Source: Streptomyces sp. ISL-96 (lineage in GTDB: Bacteria; Actinomycetota; Actinomycetes; Streptomycetales; Streptomycetaceae). Taken from it: 64,000 bases of DNA. Position numbers and translations under genes: made by a program. Within the stretch, counting starts at the first letter, position 1, and every line of letters begins with the position of its first letter. The stretch covers positions 114,639-178,638 of the forward strand of contig NZ_JAGGPA010000041.1 in NCBI RefSeq assembly GCF_018614035.1, given 5' to 3'. Of the stretch, positions 9,901-16,784 are shown in pieces. The notes beneath the pieces are model-generated. The model searched no databases. It worked only from the letters and a program-made list of their open reading frames with translations, and was not told the origin of the DNA.

Positions 9901-10518
9901 GCCATGAAGGACCTCGAAATCCGTGGCGCGGGCAACCTCCTGGGCGGTGAGCAGTCCGGTCACATCGCGGGCGTCGGCTTCGACCTGTACATCCGCATGG
10001 TCGGTGAGGCCGTGGCCGATTACCGCGCGGCGGTGGACGGCCAGGTCGAGGAGGAGCCGCCGCTGGAGGTCAAGATCGAGCTCCCGGTGGACGCGCACGT
10101 TCCGCACGACTACGCGCCGGGCGAGCGGCTGCGTCTCCAGGCGTACCGGGCGATCGCCTCGGCGAACTCCGAGGACGACATCCGGGCCGTACGGGAAGAG
10201 CTCACCGACCGGTACGGCAAGCTTCCCGAGCCGGTGGAGAACCTGCTCCTGGTCGCGGGCCTGCGGATGCTGGCGCGCGCCTGCGGCGTCGCGGACATCA
10301 CGCTGGCCGGGCCCAACATCCGCTTCGGGCCGGTGGAGCTGCGCGAGTCGCAGGAGCTGAGGCTGAAGCGGCTGTATCCGCGTACGGTCCTGAAGCCGGC
10401 CACCCACCAGATCCTGGTCCCGCGTCCGACGACGGGTCAGATCGGTGGCAAGCCGGTGGTCGGCCGCGAACTGCTGGCGTGGACGGGCGAGTTCCTTACG
10501 ACGATCCTCGGGTCGTAA
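6988..10518 (+). CDS. mfd: transcription-repair coupling factor Mfd
   Basis: 1176 residues, the normal length for Streptomyces Mfd. I prefer the ATG at 6988 (MSLHGLLDAVV) over the GTG at 6922, because the extra 22 residues do not resemble the family start. Mfd displaces RNA polymerase stalled at DNA damage and recruits UvrA. The UvrB-homology region covers the first third; the RNA polymerase interaction (CarD-like) domain is near residue 490-560 (AGDFIVHEQHGVGRY); the RecG-like translocase has Walker A GDVGYGKTE near 652-660 and the DEEQ box near 755; HNRVESI and GRVGRGRDRGYAYFL are motifs IV-VI; the C-terminal TRCF domain follows. Single gene, ended by the long palindrome at 10523. Confidence 0.97.
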   Translation: MSLHGLLDAVVRDPALAEAVKAATDGNRMHIDLVGPPAARPFAVAALARETGRTVLAVTATGREAEDLAAALRTLLPEEGIVDYPSWETLPHERLSPRSDTMGRRLAVLRRLAHPRADDPSAGPVSVIVAPVRSVLQPQVKGLGDLEPVALRTGQSADLGDVTAALAAAAYSRVELVEKRGEFAVRGGILDVFPPTEEHPLRVEFWGDDVEEIRYFKVADQRSLEVAEHGLWAPPCRELLLTDSVRERAAALAEAHPELGELLGKLAEGIAVEGMESLAPVLVDDMELLLDVLPKGSMALVCDPERVRTRAADLVATSQEFLQASWAATAGGGDAPIDVGAASLRGIADVREHARELDMLWWSVAPFAADEELSDDTLKLGMHAPEAYRGDTARALADTKGWLADGWRTVYVTEGHGPAARTVEVLGSEGIPARLEADLAEIGPSVVHVACGSIDYGFVDPGLKLAVLTETDLTGQRTATKELGRMPARRRKTIDPLTLQAGDFIVHEQHGVGRYIEMVQRTVQGATREYLLVEYAPAKRGQPGDRLYIPTDQLEQVTKYVGGEAPTLHRLGGADWTKTKARAKKAVKEIAADLIKLYSARMAAPGHTFGPDTPWQRELEDAFPYVETPDQLSTIAEVKEDMEKSIPMDRLVCGDVGYGKTEIAVRAAFKAVQDGKQVAVLVPTTLLVQQHFGTFSERYAQFPVVVKALSRFQSDTEAKATLEGLREGSVDLVIGTHRLFSAETKFKDLGLVIVDEEQRFGVEHKEQLKKLRANVDVLTMSATPIPRTLEMAVTGIREMSTITTPPEERHPVLTFVGPYEQKQIGAAIRRELLREGQVFYIHNRVESIDRAAAKLREIVPEARIATAHGQMGESALEQVVVDFWEKKFDVLVSTTIVESGIDISNANTLIVERGDNFGLSQLHQLRGRVGRGRDRGYAYFLYPPEKPLTETAHERLATIAQHTEMGAGMYVAMKDLEIRGAGNLLGGEQSGHIAGVGFDLYIRMVGEAVADYRAAVDGQVEEEPPLEVKIELPVDAHVPHDYAPGERLRLQAYRAIASANSEDDIRAVREELTDRYGKLPEPVENLLLVAGLRMLARACGVADITLAGPNIRFGPVELRESQELRLKRLYPRTVLKPATHQILVPRPTTGQIGGKPVVGRELLAWTGEFLTTILGS

Positions 10519-10522
10519 CACC

Positions 10523-10564
10523 CCCGTCCGCCGTGGCCGGCCGCGGCCGGCCACGGCGGACGGG
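10523..10564. terminator. 42-bp perfect palindromic terminator after mfd
   Basis: Arms of 21 bases with no mismatch and no spacer (centre between 10543 and 10544), lying between the convergent stops of mfd and the SGNH hydrolase. When transcribed it folds into a very stable hairpin on either strand; no U tract follows, as is common in Streptomyces. Confidence 0.8.
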
Positions 10565-10573
10565 CCGGCTCCG

Positions 10574-11896
10574 TCAGAGCGTGTCGAGGTCGAGCGCCTC
10601 GGCCATCACGCGGAACCCGGCGTCGTTCGGGTGCAGGGCGTCGCCCGAGTCGTACGCCGGGAGCATGCGGTCCCGGTCGGCGGGGTCGGCCAGGGCGCGG
10701 TCCAGGTCGACCACCGCGTCGTACTCACCGGACGTACGGATCCACTGGTTGACCGCGTCGCGCTTGGCCTCGTTGACCTCGGTGTAGTACCCCGAGCCCT
10801 TGATCGGCGTCAGGGTCGCGCCGACCGCCTTGATGCCCTTGGCGTGCGCCTGGCGGATCACCGTGCGGTGGCCTTCGATGAGCTGCTCGGCCGACACCTC
10901 GGGCGTGGGGCCGCCCGGCACGCCCTGCCAGCCGCTGCCACCGATGTCGTTGATGCCTTCCAGCACGATGACCGTGCCGACGCCCGGCTCGCTGAGCACG
11001 TCCTTCTTGAAGCGGGCGATGCCCTTCTCCCCGGCCCAGGTCGTGTCGTTGGTGACCTGGTTGCCGCCGATGCCGTGGTTGAGGACGCTGCGCGGCTTGC
11101 CGGTGGCGGCGAAGCGCTCGGCGAGTTCGTCCGGGTAGCGGTTGTCCGTGTTCGGGCTGGAGCCGACGCCGTCGGTGATGGAGTCCCCGAAGGCCACCAC
11201 ACCGTCGCGGCGCCCGGACCTCTCCCCGCCGCCGACCTCGACGCCGGTGAGGTAGTACCAGGAGTCGCTGGTCTCCTTGAACGCCGCGCCGTCGCGGTCC
11301 GAGCGGTGGTCGCCGTCGGCGCGGTAGCTGGTGGCCGAGGAGAACGTGTGGAAGGTGGCGGGGCCGGTCTTCGCCGCCAGATACAGCGTGACGGTCACCG
11401 ACTCCAGGGCCTTGACCTTGAACGGCACACCGTCGCTGTACGCCGTCCCGCCGGCCGGGATCGTCAGCGAACGCGCCTTGTCGAAGGACAGCCGGCGGAC
11501 CGAACCGGCCCGCACCGAAGCGCCCTTGTCCGTACGGGCCACCGTCGCCCCGGTGATACGCAGGGGCGTCTTGCCGTAGCGGTTGGACAGTTCGATGCGG
11601 GCCTTGGTGCCGCCCTTGCTGACCCGTACCACCTGGCGGACGGTGTGGTTGGAGAAGCCCTCCTGGGACCAGTTCGGTTCGAAGGGGGCGGTCGGCTGCT
11701 GCGGCGACGTGGCCCAGCCGCCCTGCCAGCCCCCCTTCTCCTGACCGGACTTGATGCTGTGCTCGGCGGCCACGGCAGCGGCTGAACCGCCGGTCGGTCC
11801 TGCCCCGCCGACGACCGGCAGTGCGGCCAGTGCGGCTGCGGACAGGACTGCGACTCCCGTACGCCGTAAGGAAGTTACTGAAGTCTTCACGTTCAT
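10574..11896 (-). CDS. secreted SGNH/GDSL-family hydrolase, TTA-containing
   Basis: 440 residues from the ATG at 11896, chosen because GGTGGGGAAC lies directly upstream (an in-frame upstream start would add 21 residues ahead of the signal peptide). A Sec signal peptide spans residues 1-45. A beta-rich region (about 60-235) precedes the SGNH domain: block I FGDSITDG near residue 245, block II Gly in NHGIGGNQV, block III GINDIG, block V DALHPND near the C-terminus. The SGNH family includes lipases, esterases and carbohydrate deacetylases; the N-terminal extension resembles the rhamnogalacturonan-acetylesterase-like group of Streptomyces. Codon 10 is TTA (plus-strand 11867-11869), predicting bldA-dependent translation of a developmentally timed exoenzyme. 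Confidence 0.92.
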   Translation of the reverse strand: MNVKTSVTSLRRTGVAVLSAAALAALPVVGGAGPTGGSAAAVAAEHSIKSGQEKGGWQGGWATSPQQPTAPFEPNWSQEGFSNHTVRQVVRVSKGGTKARIELSNRYGKTPLRITGATVARTDKGASVRAGSVRRLSFDKARSLTIPAGGTAYSDGVPFKVKALESVTVTLYLAAKTGPATFHTFSSATSYRADGDHRSDRDGAAFKETSDSWYYLTGVEVGGGERSGRRDGVVAFGDSITDGVGSSPNTDNRYPDELAERFAATGKPRSVLNHGIGGNQVTNDTTWAGEKGIARFKKDVLSEPGVGTVIVLEGINDIGGSGWQGVPGGPTPEVSAEQLIEGHRTVIRQAHAKGIKAVGATLTPIKGSGYYTEVNEAKRDAVNQWIRTSGEYDAVVDLDRALADPADRDRMLPAYDSGDALHPNDAGFRVMAEALDLDTL

Positions 11897-12083
11897 GTTC
11901 CCCACCCCTGTCGTGTACCGGTGTGCACGGAGTCGGTCACGTGCACACGAACTGATCAAGCACGGATCGACTCCGGCTATTCCCGGGGCGCGGAGGCCGG
12001 GCAGTTCGGGAGGCCGTGAGATTGTGGTGAGCGCCCATGTTCACCCGGCCACCAGCCGGCCCTTGGCCCCAGGACGGAACGCC

Positions 12084-12668
12084 TTGATACGTAAGCCCGG
12101 AATCGCCCTTCCCGTCGCCGAGCTCGCCGCCGTTCTCGCGGTGACGGGATGCGAGGCGATCGGCGGGGGCGGTTCCCCGTCGGGGCCGGGACCGGCCGCC
12201 TCCGACGGGCGGGCGGCCGGCCCGCTGGACAACCCTGACGGGACGAGGCCCGGGCTCGCTCCGGTCACGGCGGACGGGGACCGGGCCGAGGCGCGCGAGC
12301 TGTTGGGCAAACTGTCCACCAAGGGGCGGGGGCCCAGGACCGGCTACGCCCGGCGCGAGTTCGGCTACGCCTGGATGGACACCGCCGAGGGGGTGCCGCT
12401 CGCGCGCAATGGCTGTGACACGCGCAATGATCTCCTGGCCCGTGATGGGCGGGATCTGCGCTATCGCGACGGTTCGGACTGTGTCGTCGTGGCGATGACG
12501 CTGCACGATCCGTACACCAGCAAGACCATCGAGTGGCGCAAGCGGCAGGCCACCGAGGTGCAGATCGATCACGTGGTGCCGCTGTCGTACAGCTGGCAGA
12601 TGGGCGCTTCCCGCTGGCCCGAGAGCAAGCGTGAGCAGCTGGCCAACGATGTTATGTTGGCGGTTTAG
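12084..12668 (+). pseudogene. host HNH endonuclease-family lipoprotein, 5' fragment cut by element insertion
   Basis: From a TTG at 12084 (AGGA upstream; the true start could be an upstream GTG) the frame encodes a lipoprotein signal with lipobox AVTGC, a Gly/Ser/Pro-rich linker, and most of an HNH domain: KGRGPRTGYARREFGYAWMDTA, NGCDTRNDLL and the catalytic-type QIDHVVPLSYSWQMGA. At 12652, within LANDV, the frame passes into mobile DNA and stops four codons later at 12668. The missing end (NLLPVDGRTNSAKSD... to the C-terminus) is at 27164-27359. Joining 12084-12652 to 27164-27359 gives an uninterrupted 254-residue protein. Such HNH proteins (related to the GmrSD C-terminal/DUF1524 fold) are frequent secreted or cell-surface nucleases in Streptomyces. 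The loss of the Asn/Lys half of the active site should inactivate it. Confidence 0.93.
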
Positions 12669-12727
12669 GTGTCTCACGGTGATGTGTCTCAGGGACAGAG
12701 CGGCCAAGCGCCTGGGCGGTGTCTCAC
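12646..12727. repeat. left end of outer element: core, inverted arm and TGTCTCAC iterons
   Basis: The spacer ACGATG (12646-12651) is followed by the arm TTATGTTGGC (12652-12661), then iterons TGTCTCAC (12670-12677), TGTCTCAG (12685-12692) and TGTCTCAC (12720-12727). The same words occur inverted at the right end. They are likely binding sites for the recombinases or the TnpC-like protein. Confidence 0.8.
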
Positions 12728-12768
12728 CCGAGGCGATATCTCGCCTGACGGCCGACGGAGGGCGTGAT

Positions 12769-13545
12769 GTGACGGGACGAACGGTCCGAGCTGCTCGTGG
12801 GCGTGCTGCCGGTGCTGTACTGGCTCTCGGGGTGGCCCTGGTGGGCTGCACGGGAGGCGGCCTGCCCGGCGAGAGCGGTCCGTCGGACGAGGGCACGTGG
12901 GCTTCCGGCGGGCAGGGAACCAGCCCCTTGGCGAACCCGGAGGGAACAAAGCCAGGGCTGGCCGCGATCTCCTCCGGGGAGGACAAGACGGCGGCGCGTG
13001 AGCTGATCTCCAAGCTGTCCACCAAGGGGCGGGGACCGAAGACGGGGTACGCCCGTGATGAGTTCGGCTATGCCTGGATGGACACGGTGGACGGTGTGCC
13101 GCTGGCCCGGAATGGCTGCGATACCCGGAACGACTTGCTGAAACTCGACGGCCGGGAAGTCGAGTTCCGTACCGGTTCGGACTGCGTGGTCGTGTCGATG
13201 ACGCTGCACGACCCGTATACGGGCAAGGACATCGCCTGGAAGAAGACGAAGGCCACCGAGGTACAGATAGACCACGTGGTGCCGCTGTCGTACGCCTGGC
13301 AGATGGGCGCAGCCCGCTGGGACAAGCAGAAGCGGCAGCGCCTGGCCAACGACGTGCTGAATCTTCGGCCGGTCTCGGGCCCTGCGAACTCCGCCAAGCA
13401 GGACTCAGGGCCGGCGTCCTGGCTGCCGCCCAGCAAGGTGATCCGCTGCTCGTACGCGGTTCGCTTCGCGCAGGTAGCGGAGAAGTACGAGCTTTCCGTT
13501 ACGGCGGCGGACAAGAGCACGATGCTCAAGCAGTGCGGCGGTTGA
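12769..13545 (+). CDS. HNH endonuclease-family lipoprotein, complete copy carried by the element
   Basis: 258 residues from the GTG at 12769, which follows GGAGGG (12757-12762). The lipobox LVGC is at the end of a short signal peptide (ALGVALVGC), so it should be a surface lipoprotein. After a Gly/Ser linker the whole HNH domain is present: KGRGPKTGYARDEFGYAWMDTV, NGCDTRNDLL, QIDHVVPLSYAWQMGAARW, LANDVLNLRPVSGPANSAKQDSGPASWLPP and the C-terminal VTAADKSTMLKQCGG. It matches the disrupted host gene along its full length and should replace its function. At the integration core the Asp codon is GAC (13351-13353), against GAT in the host gene, so the core ACGATG is lost without changing the protein. 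Probable cargo of the outer element, in a possible transcription unit with the Nudix gene. Confidence 0.93.
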   Translation: MTGRTVRAARGRAAGAVLALGVALVGCTGGGLPGESGPSDEGTWASGGQGTSPLANPEGTKPGLAAISSGEDKTAARELISKLSTKGRGPKTGYARDEFGYAWMDTVDGVPLARNGCDTRNDLLKLDGREVEFRTGSDCVVVSMTLHDPYTGKDIAWKKTKATEVQIDHVVPLSYAWQMGAARWDKQKRQRLANDVLNLRPVSGPANSAKQDSGPASWLPPSKVIRCSYAVRFAQVAEKYELSVTAADKSTMLKQCGG

Positions 13546-13609
13546 GTGGCAGGCTGTCCAGCAGGCCTGCATACAGGCGCTGTCAGAGCTGTGTGGAACT
13601 GTGTGCGCC

Positions 13610-14119
13610 ATGGGTGAACTGGTGGAGCAGGTCGACGATCAGGATCGAATACTGAGAGTTGTCGAGCGTGGCGAGGCCATCCGGAGTGGGTGGCTACACC
13701 GCGTTGCCACGACCGTCTGTCGCCGCCCCGACGGCAGGATCCTCGTGCATCGACGGCCACAGAACGTGTCCCGGTTCCCCGGCCAGTACAACTGGCTCGT
13801 GGGCGGGGCCGTGGACGTCGGCGAGTCCTACGAGGAGGCGGCTGCGCGGGAGCTCGCCGAGGAGCTGGGTGTCAGCGCCTCACCGCAGTTCGTCTTCAAG
13901 TACCTGTGCCGGGGGGCTATCAGTCCCTATTGGCTGGGGCTCCATGAAGTGGTGATCGAGGGAGAGGTCGTTGTCGACCCATCGGAGATCGCCTGGCATG
14001 AATGGCTCACTCCTCAAGAGTTCCTGGAGGCGAGGCAGCGATGGAGCTTCGTGGAGGACGGTGTCGATGCCTTGAGGCTCTACCTCCAGCGGCAGCAAGG
14101 CACGGCCGGGACGGTCTGA
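13610..14119 (+). CDS. Nudix hydrolase (YfcD/IDI-like group)
   Basis: 169 residues from the ATG at 13610 (a GTG at 13601 is possible). The Nudix box is complete: GAVDVGESYEEAAARELAEELG pattern, that is G-x5-E-x7-REL-x-EELG, near residues 65-88. The region before it, RVVERGEAIRSGWLHRVATTVCRR, and HRRPQNVSRFPGQYNWLVGG resemble the YfcD and isopentenyl-diphosphate-isomerase-like Nudix proteins. The family hydrolyses a nucleoside diphosphate linked to another group; the substrate here is unknown. It lies 64 bp after the HNH copy and ends four bases from the convergent gene D stop, so it is cargo of the outer element. Confidence 0.88.
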   Translation: MGELVEQVDDQDRILRVVERGEAIRSGWLHRVATTVCRRPDGRILVHRRPQNVSRFPGQYNWLVGGAVDVGESYEEAAARELAEELGVSASPQFVFKYLCRGAISPYWLGLHEVVIEGEVVVDPSEIAWHEWLTPQEFLEARQRWSFVEDGVDALRLYLQRQQGTAGTV

Positions 14120-14123
14120 TGAA

Positions 14124-14654
14124 TCACGACTGAACCGACCGTGACCCGGCGGATGTCGGGGAATTCCGGAGCTGCTTCACCACTCCGTGTTTTTCTTCGA
14201 CGAGTTGGGCTCGCAGCCGGTGGGCGTCCGCTTCCAGCTCGGCGTTCCTGAGCGTGAGGATCTGGATCTGGTTCGCGTACGCCGCGACGGTCGATCGCAG
14301 CTCCCGGATCTCGGCGGCCTTCTCGATGCGGAGCTCCTGCGCAGTCTTCTTGAGCCGGGCGATCTCCTGCCTGAGTTCGTCGGCCTCGGGCCGCTTGGCC
14401 TGCGGGGCGCCGAGGACTTCCTTGATCGCCGCCGAGACCGGTGAGCGGTAGTACGAGGCCCGGGAGACACCGGCCTCGGCGCAGATGTTCACTGCCGAGG
14501 TCCGGCCGTCGGTGATCTCGGGCCGCCCCAGCATGAGCTGCTCGAAGGCGTGCATGATCTTGTGGTCGATGTCGGTCAGGCCGGGGTTCTCCCGGGCCAG
14601 ACGCGCGAAGGCGGTGCGGGCGGCTCGGAGGGTCTCGTCCGTGGAGTCGGTCAT
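14124..14654 (-). CDS. TnpC-like HTH/coiled-coil protein D of outer element
   Basis: 176 residues; ATG overlaps the stop of recombinase C (ATGA at 14651-14654). Residues 1-90 contain an HTH-like AVNICAEAGVSRASYYRS segment; residues 95-160 are a long coiled coil (LRQEIARLKKTAQELRIEKAAEIRELRSTV in part) with heptad leucines. The plan equals Tn554 TnpC (DUF6262-type), a DNA-binding helper that sets integration efficiency and orientation. It is the last gene of the A-B-C-D operon whose C gene has been split by the inner element, so it is now separated from its promoter by about 7 kb. Confidence 0.82.
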   Translation of the reverse strand: MTDSTDETLRAARTAFARLARENPGLTDIDHKIMHAFEQLMLGRPEITDGRTSAVNICAEAGVSRASYYRSPVSAAIKEVLGAPQAKRPEADELRQEIARLKKTAQELRIEKAAEIRELRSTVAAYANQIQILTLRNAELEADAHRLRAQLVEEKHGVVKQLRNSPTSAGSRSVQS

Positions 14655-15273
14655 CGTCGGGTGTCCTCGTGGTCGATCTCGGCGATCAGGCGGGTGAGCG
14701 TGGCCAGGTGCTCGGCGATGGCGAGCTGCTGGAGCTGCGGAAGACCGGTGGCTTCGCCGAGTTCGGCCTGGGCCATGGCGCGTGCTCGCTCCAGGCGGGG
14801 CATATGGACGGCGGTACGACGTGAGTTGGGGCAGCGCATGCACATGTCGAGCATGGGGACGGGGCGCCCCAGAGGCTTGGCGCGCTTGCGGCAGACGGCC
14901 GTCTCGGCTTGGTAGAAGCAGTCGTTGAGGACACCCGGGTGCAGGGTCTTCGTCAGGTGCTGCAGCAGCGTCCTGAGCCGTGCGGGGCTGGCCACCGCGC
15001 CCGGCAGGTCGCCGAGTTCGCTGCGGATGCGGTCGAACTCGGCCTCGATCCGCTGGGTGGCGCCGCCCGCGGAGCGTCCGCCTTCGTTCCAGTCGTGGTA
15101 GAGGTCCTCGACGTAGTCGAGTTTGGCGACGGCCTCTTCGGCGGCGACTTCGTCGGCGAAGCCGGAGGCGGAGGTTCCCGCGTACCCCTCGAACATGGTG
15201 ATCGCCGCGTGCTTGTACTGGCGGGCTCCCGCGACCACACCGAACGGCTGGTGGGCGATGTGCCAGGCGAGGG
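14651..15273 (-). pseudogene. 3' fragment of recombinase C of the outer element
   Basis: Minus-strand frame from the inner element's left junction (15273) to the TGA at 14651. It starts in the middle of the tyrosine recombinase catalytic domain: TLAWHIAHQPFGVVAGARQYKHAAITMFEGYAG, with the His/Lys and nucleophilic Tyr region, followed by about 170 residues including a zinc-like CMRCPNSRR segment. There is no start codon with a ribosome site of its own. The frame is continuous with the 5' fragment that ends at 22262: 23780-22262 plus 15273-14651 gives 714 codons (713 residues plus stop), close to the 729 residues of intact recombinase C in the inner element. Confidence 0.9.
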
Positions 15274-15325
15274 TTCGTCTTGTGTCCGCAGAGGCCGTGT
15301 GCGGATGACCCCGTGTAGCGATTGA
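15274..15325. repeat. left end of inner element: spacer, arm and CCGTGT iterons
   Basis: Spacer TTCGTC, arm TTGTGTCCGC (15280-15289), then two related words CCGTGTGCGGATGAC (15295-15309) and CCGTGTAGCGATTGA (15311-15325). The second matches the inverted word TCAATCGCCACACGG at the right end (22230-22244). Confidence 0.75.
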
Positions 15326-15438
15326 GCAGGCGTGTCGATGCCGCTCCTTTCGTGACGCAGTCCGTCGGCTGTGTTGCATTCCCCGTCCATGATTGCGATG
15401 CAGATCACACCCTTTGGTGGGTGGTTCAAGAGGCGATG

Positions 15439-16200
15439 TCACGGTGCATCACTGCGCCCGTCCCGTGGCGCGAAGGCTTCGAGTGCGTCTGCGTCGGTCG
15501 CCCGGGCATGAAGGAAGTAGTCGGCCCACTCGGCGATTTCGGGGTAAGTGGAGTCGCGCGTGACCTGGGTGATGGCAGCCTCCACGTTGAAGCCGGTCGA
15601 TCGCAGTTCGACGCCGGGGCCCAGAAGCGCCCAGTGGGCTCCCGCTCGCCCATAGGGCATGCCGATGCTGCCGGGATTGATCACGAGTCGGCCGTGGGCG
15701 AGGCGGACGAACGGCATATGTGTATGTCCACAGACCACCGTGCGGACATCGGAGTCGAGCTCGCTGAACACCTCTCGCCAGCGGTCAAGGCGTGAGTCCA
15801 CCAAGACGACCTCTTCATCGTCACGAGGGGTGGCATGGCAAAACAGCACCTTCCCCAGGCCGCGCACTGGCAGAGAGAGTGATGAGGGCAGCTGGCCGAG
15901 AAGGTCGAGGTGGTCTTCACGTAGCTGTTCGGCGGCCCAGGGAGCAATCGGATCGGGGATCGAGTCGCGTTGGCCGCGACGGTATTCGAGGAGTTCACGG
16001 TCGGCGTTACCGTTGATCCAGACGATGCGGTCGCCGAGACTGACCAGCAGGTCGAGGACCTCGGTCGGCTGCGGGCCAGCGGTGATGTCACCGGTCAGCA
16101 CGATGCGATCGGCGGCGCTCACGTCTGGTTCGGCGAGCACAGCCTCCAGGGCAGGCAGGACTCCATGGATGTCGGACAGGACGGCTACTCGATTCAACAT
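15439..16200 (-). CDS. calcineurin-like metallophosphoesterase, inner-element cargo
   Basis: 253 residues from the ATG at 16200; GTG codons at 16206 and 16209 are alternative starts and no clear ribosome site decides. The dimetal motifs are in order: VLSDIHG (D-x-H), VLTGDITAGP (GD), WINGNADRE (GN-D type, with Ala in place of the usual His), FCHATP and CGHTHMPF (GHTH). This is the COG0639-like group of phosphodiesterases/phosphatases; the substrate is unknown. It is transcribed in the direction of the A-B-C-D operon but 122 bp after D, and it is the only non-transposition gene of the inner element. Confidence 0.88.
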   Translation of the reverse strand: MLNRVAVLSDIHGVLPALEAVLAEPDVSAADRIVLTGDITAGPQPTEVLDLLVSLGDRIVWINGNADRELLEYRRGQRDSIPDPIAPWAAEQLREDHLDLLGQLPSSLSLPVRGLGKVLFCHATPRDDEEVVLVDSRLDRWREVFSELDSDVRTVVCGHTHMPFVRLAHGRLVINPGSIGMPYGRAGAHWALLGPGVELRSTGFNVEAAITQVTRDSTYPEIAEWADYFLHARATDADALEAFAPRDGRSDAP

Positions 16201-16322
16201 GGTCACCACTGTGGGATGAGGTTCACCCCGAGGCGGGACCGTTCGCCGGACGCGTAGTTCAAGAGGGTGACTGCTTCAGCGCGTGTGTTCTTGGGGCGCG
16301 TACTTCTTCGGGGTCCTCCCCT

Positions 16323-16784
16323 TCAACTGCAGCTGCCGATCACCGTGCTTCGCGGAGCGGGCAGGCGGCTCACGCGGCTTGCCCCGGCGGCGGACTCGCG
16401 AAGCCGGACGATCTCCTCGTGCTGGGCGGCGAGCCGGGCCAGGGCCTGGCCGCGGAAGTCGGTGAGCTCGTCGATCGTCTGCTCGGACTTGGCGAGCCGT
16501 TCCTGGAGCTTGGCGTTCTCGGCCTTGAGCCGGGAGATTTGGGCCTCGCGAGGGTCGGGGATCTCGCCGGCATCTTGGAGTGCCTGGAGGCGCCGTTCGA
16601 ACTCGGTGCGGAGGTGGGAGTAGGGGCGGGTGCCGTAGAACGCGGTGCGGTCGACTGCAGCCTCGTTGGCGAGGGTCTTGATGTCGCACTTTCCGCCGGG
16701 CGGGATCTCGCCTCGGAGGAGCCGGTCCATGGCGGCCCGGATGCGGTTCTCGTTCTCGGTGCGCTGGGCTGCGGAGATTCTCAT
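16323..16784 (-). CDS. TnpC-like HTH/coiled-coil protein D of inner element
   Basis: 153 residues; ATG overlaps the stop of recombinase C (ATGA at 16781-16784). An N-terminal helical DNA-binding region (DIKTLANEAAVDRTAFYGTR) is followed by a coiled coil around residues 80-135 (ISRLKAENAKLQERLAKSEQ). It is the counterpart of D in the outer element and of Tn554 TnpC. The last 20 residues are Ser/Arg/Pro rich without a match to the outer copy; a frameshift near the C-terminus is possible because another frame continues past this stop, but I cannot prove it. Confidence 0.82.
   Translation of the reverse strand: MRISAAQRTENENRIRAAMDRLLRGEIPPGGKCDIKTLANEAAVDRTAFYGTRPYSHLRTEFERRLQALQDAGEIPDPREAQISRLKAENAKLQERLAKSEQTIDELTDFRGQALARLAAQHEEIVRLRESAAGASRVSRLPAPRSTVIGSCS

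Noticed and set aside
6967..10554. 1195-residue antisense frame over mfd, and other long frames opposite real genes (for example 2075-4375 and 52404-55130)
   Set aside because: They are caused by the GC3 bias of the real genes: His/Arg/Asp-rich, no motifs and no ribosome site.
12084..13545. The two HNH genes as an ordinary tandem duplication
   Set aside because: The 3' end of the first gene is 14.5 kb away beyond the recombinases and joins exactly at the shared AACGATGT, so the second gene lies inside the inserted DNA.
14651..15442. Separate gene of 263 residues
   Set aside because: The N-terminal part is the left end of the inner element; the rest starts in the middle of a recombinase catalytic domain and completes the C gene of the outer element.
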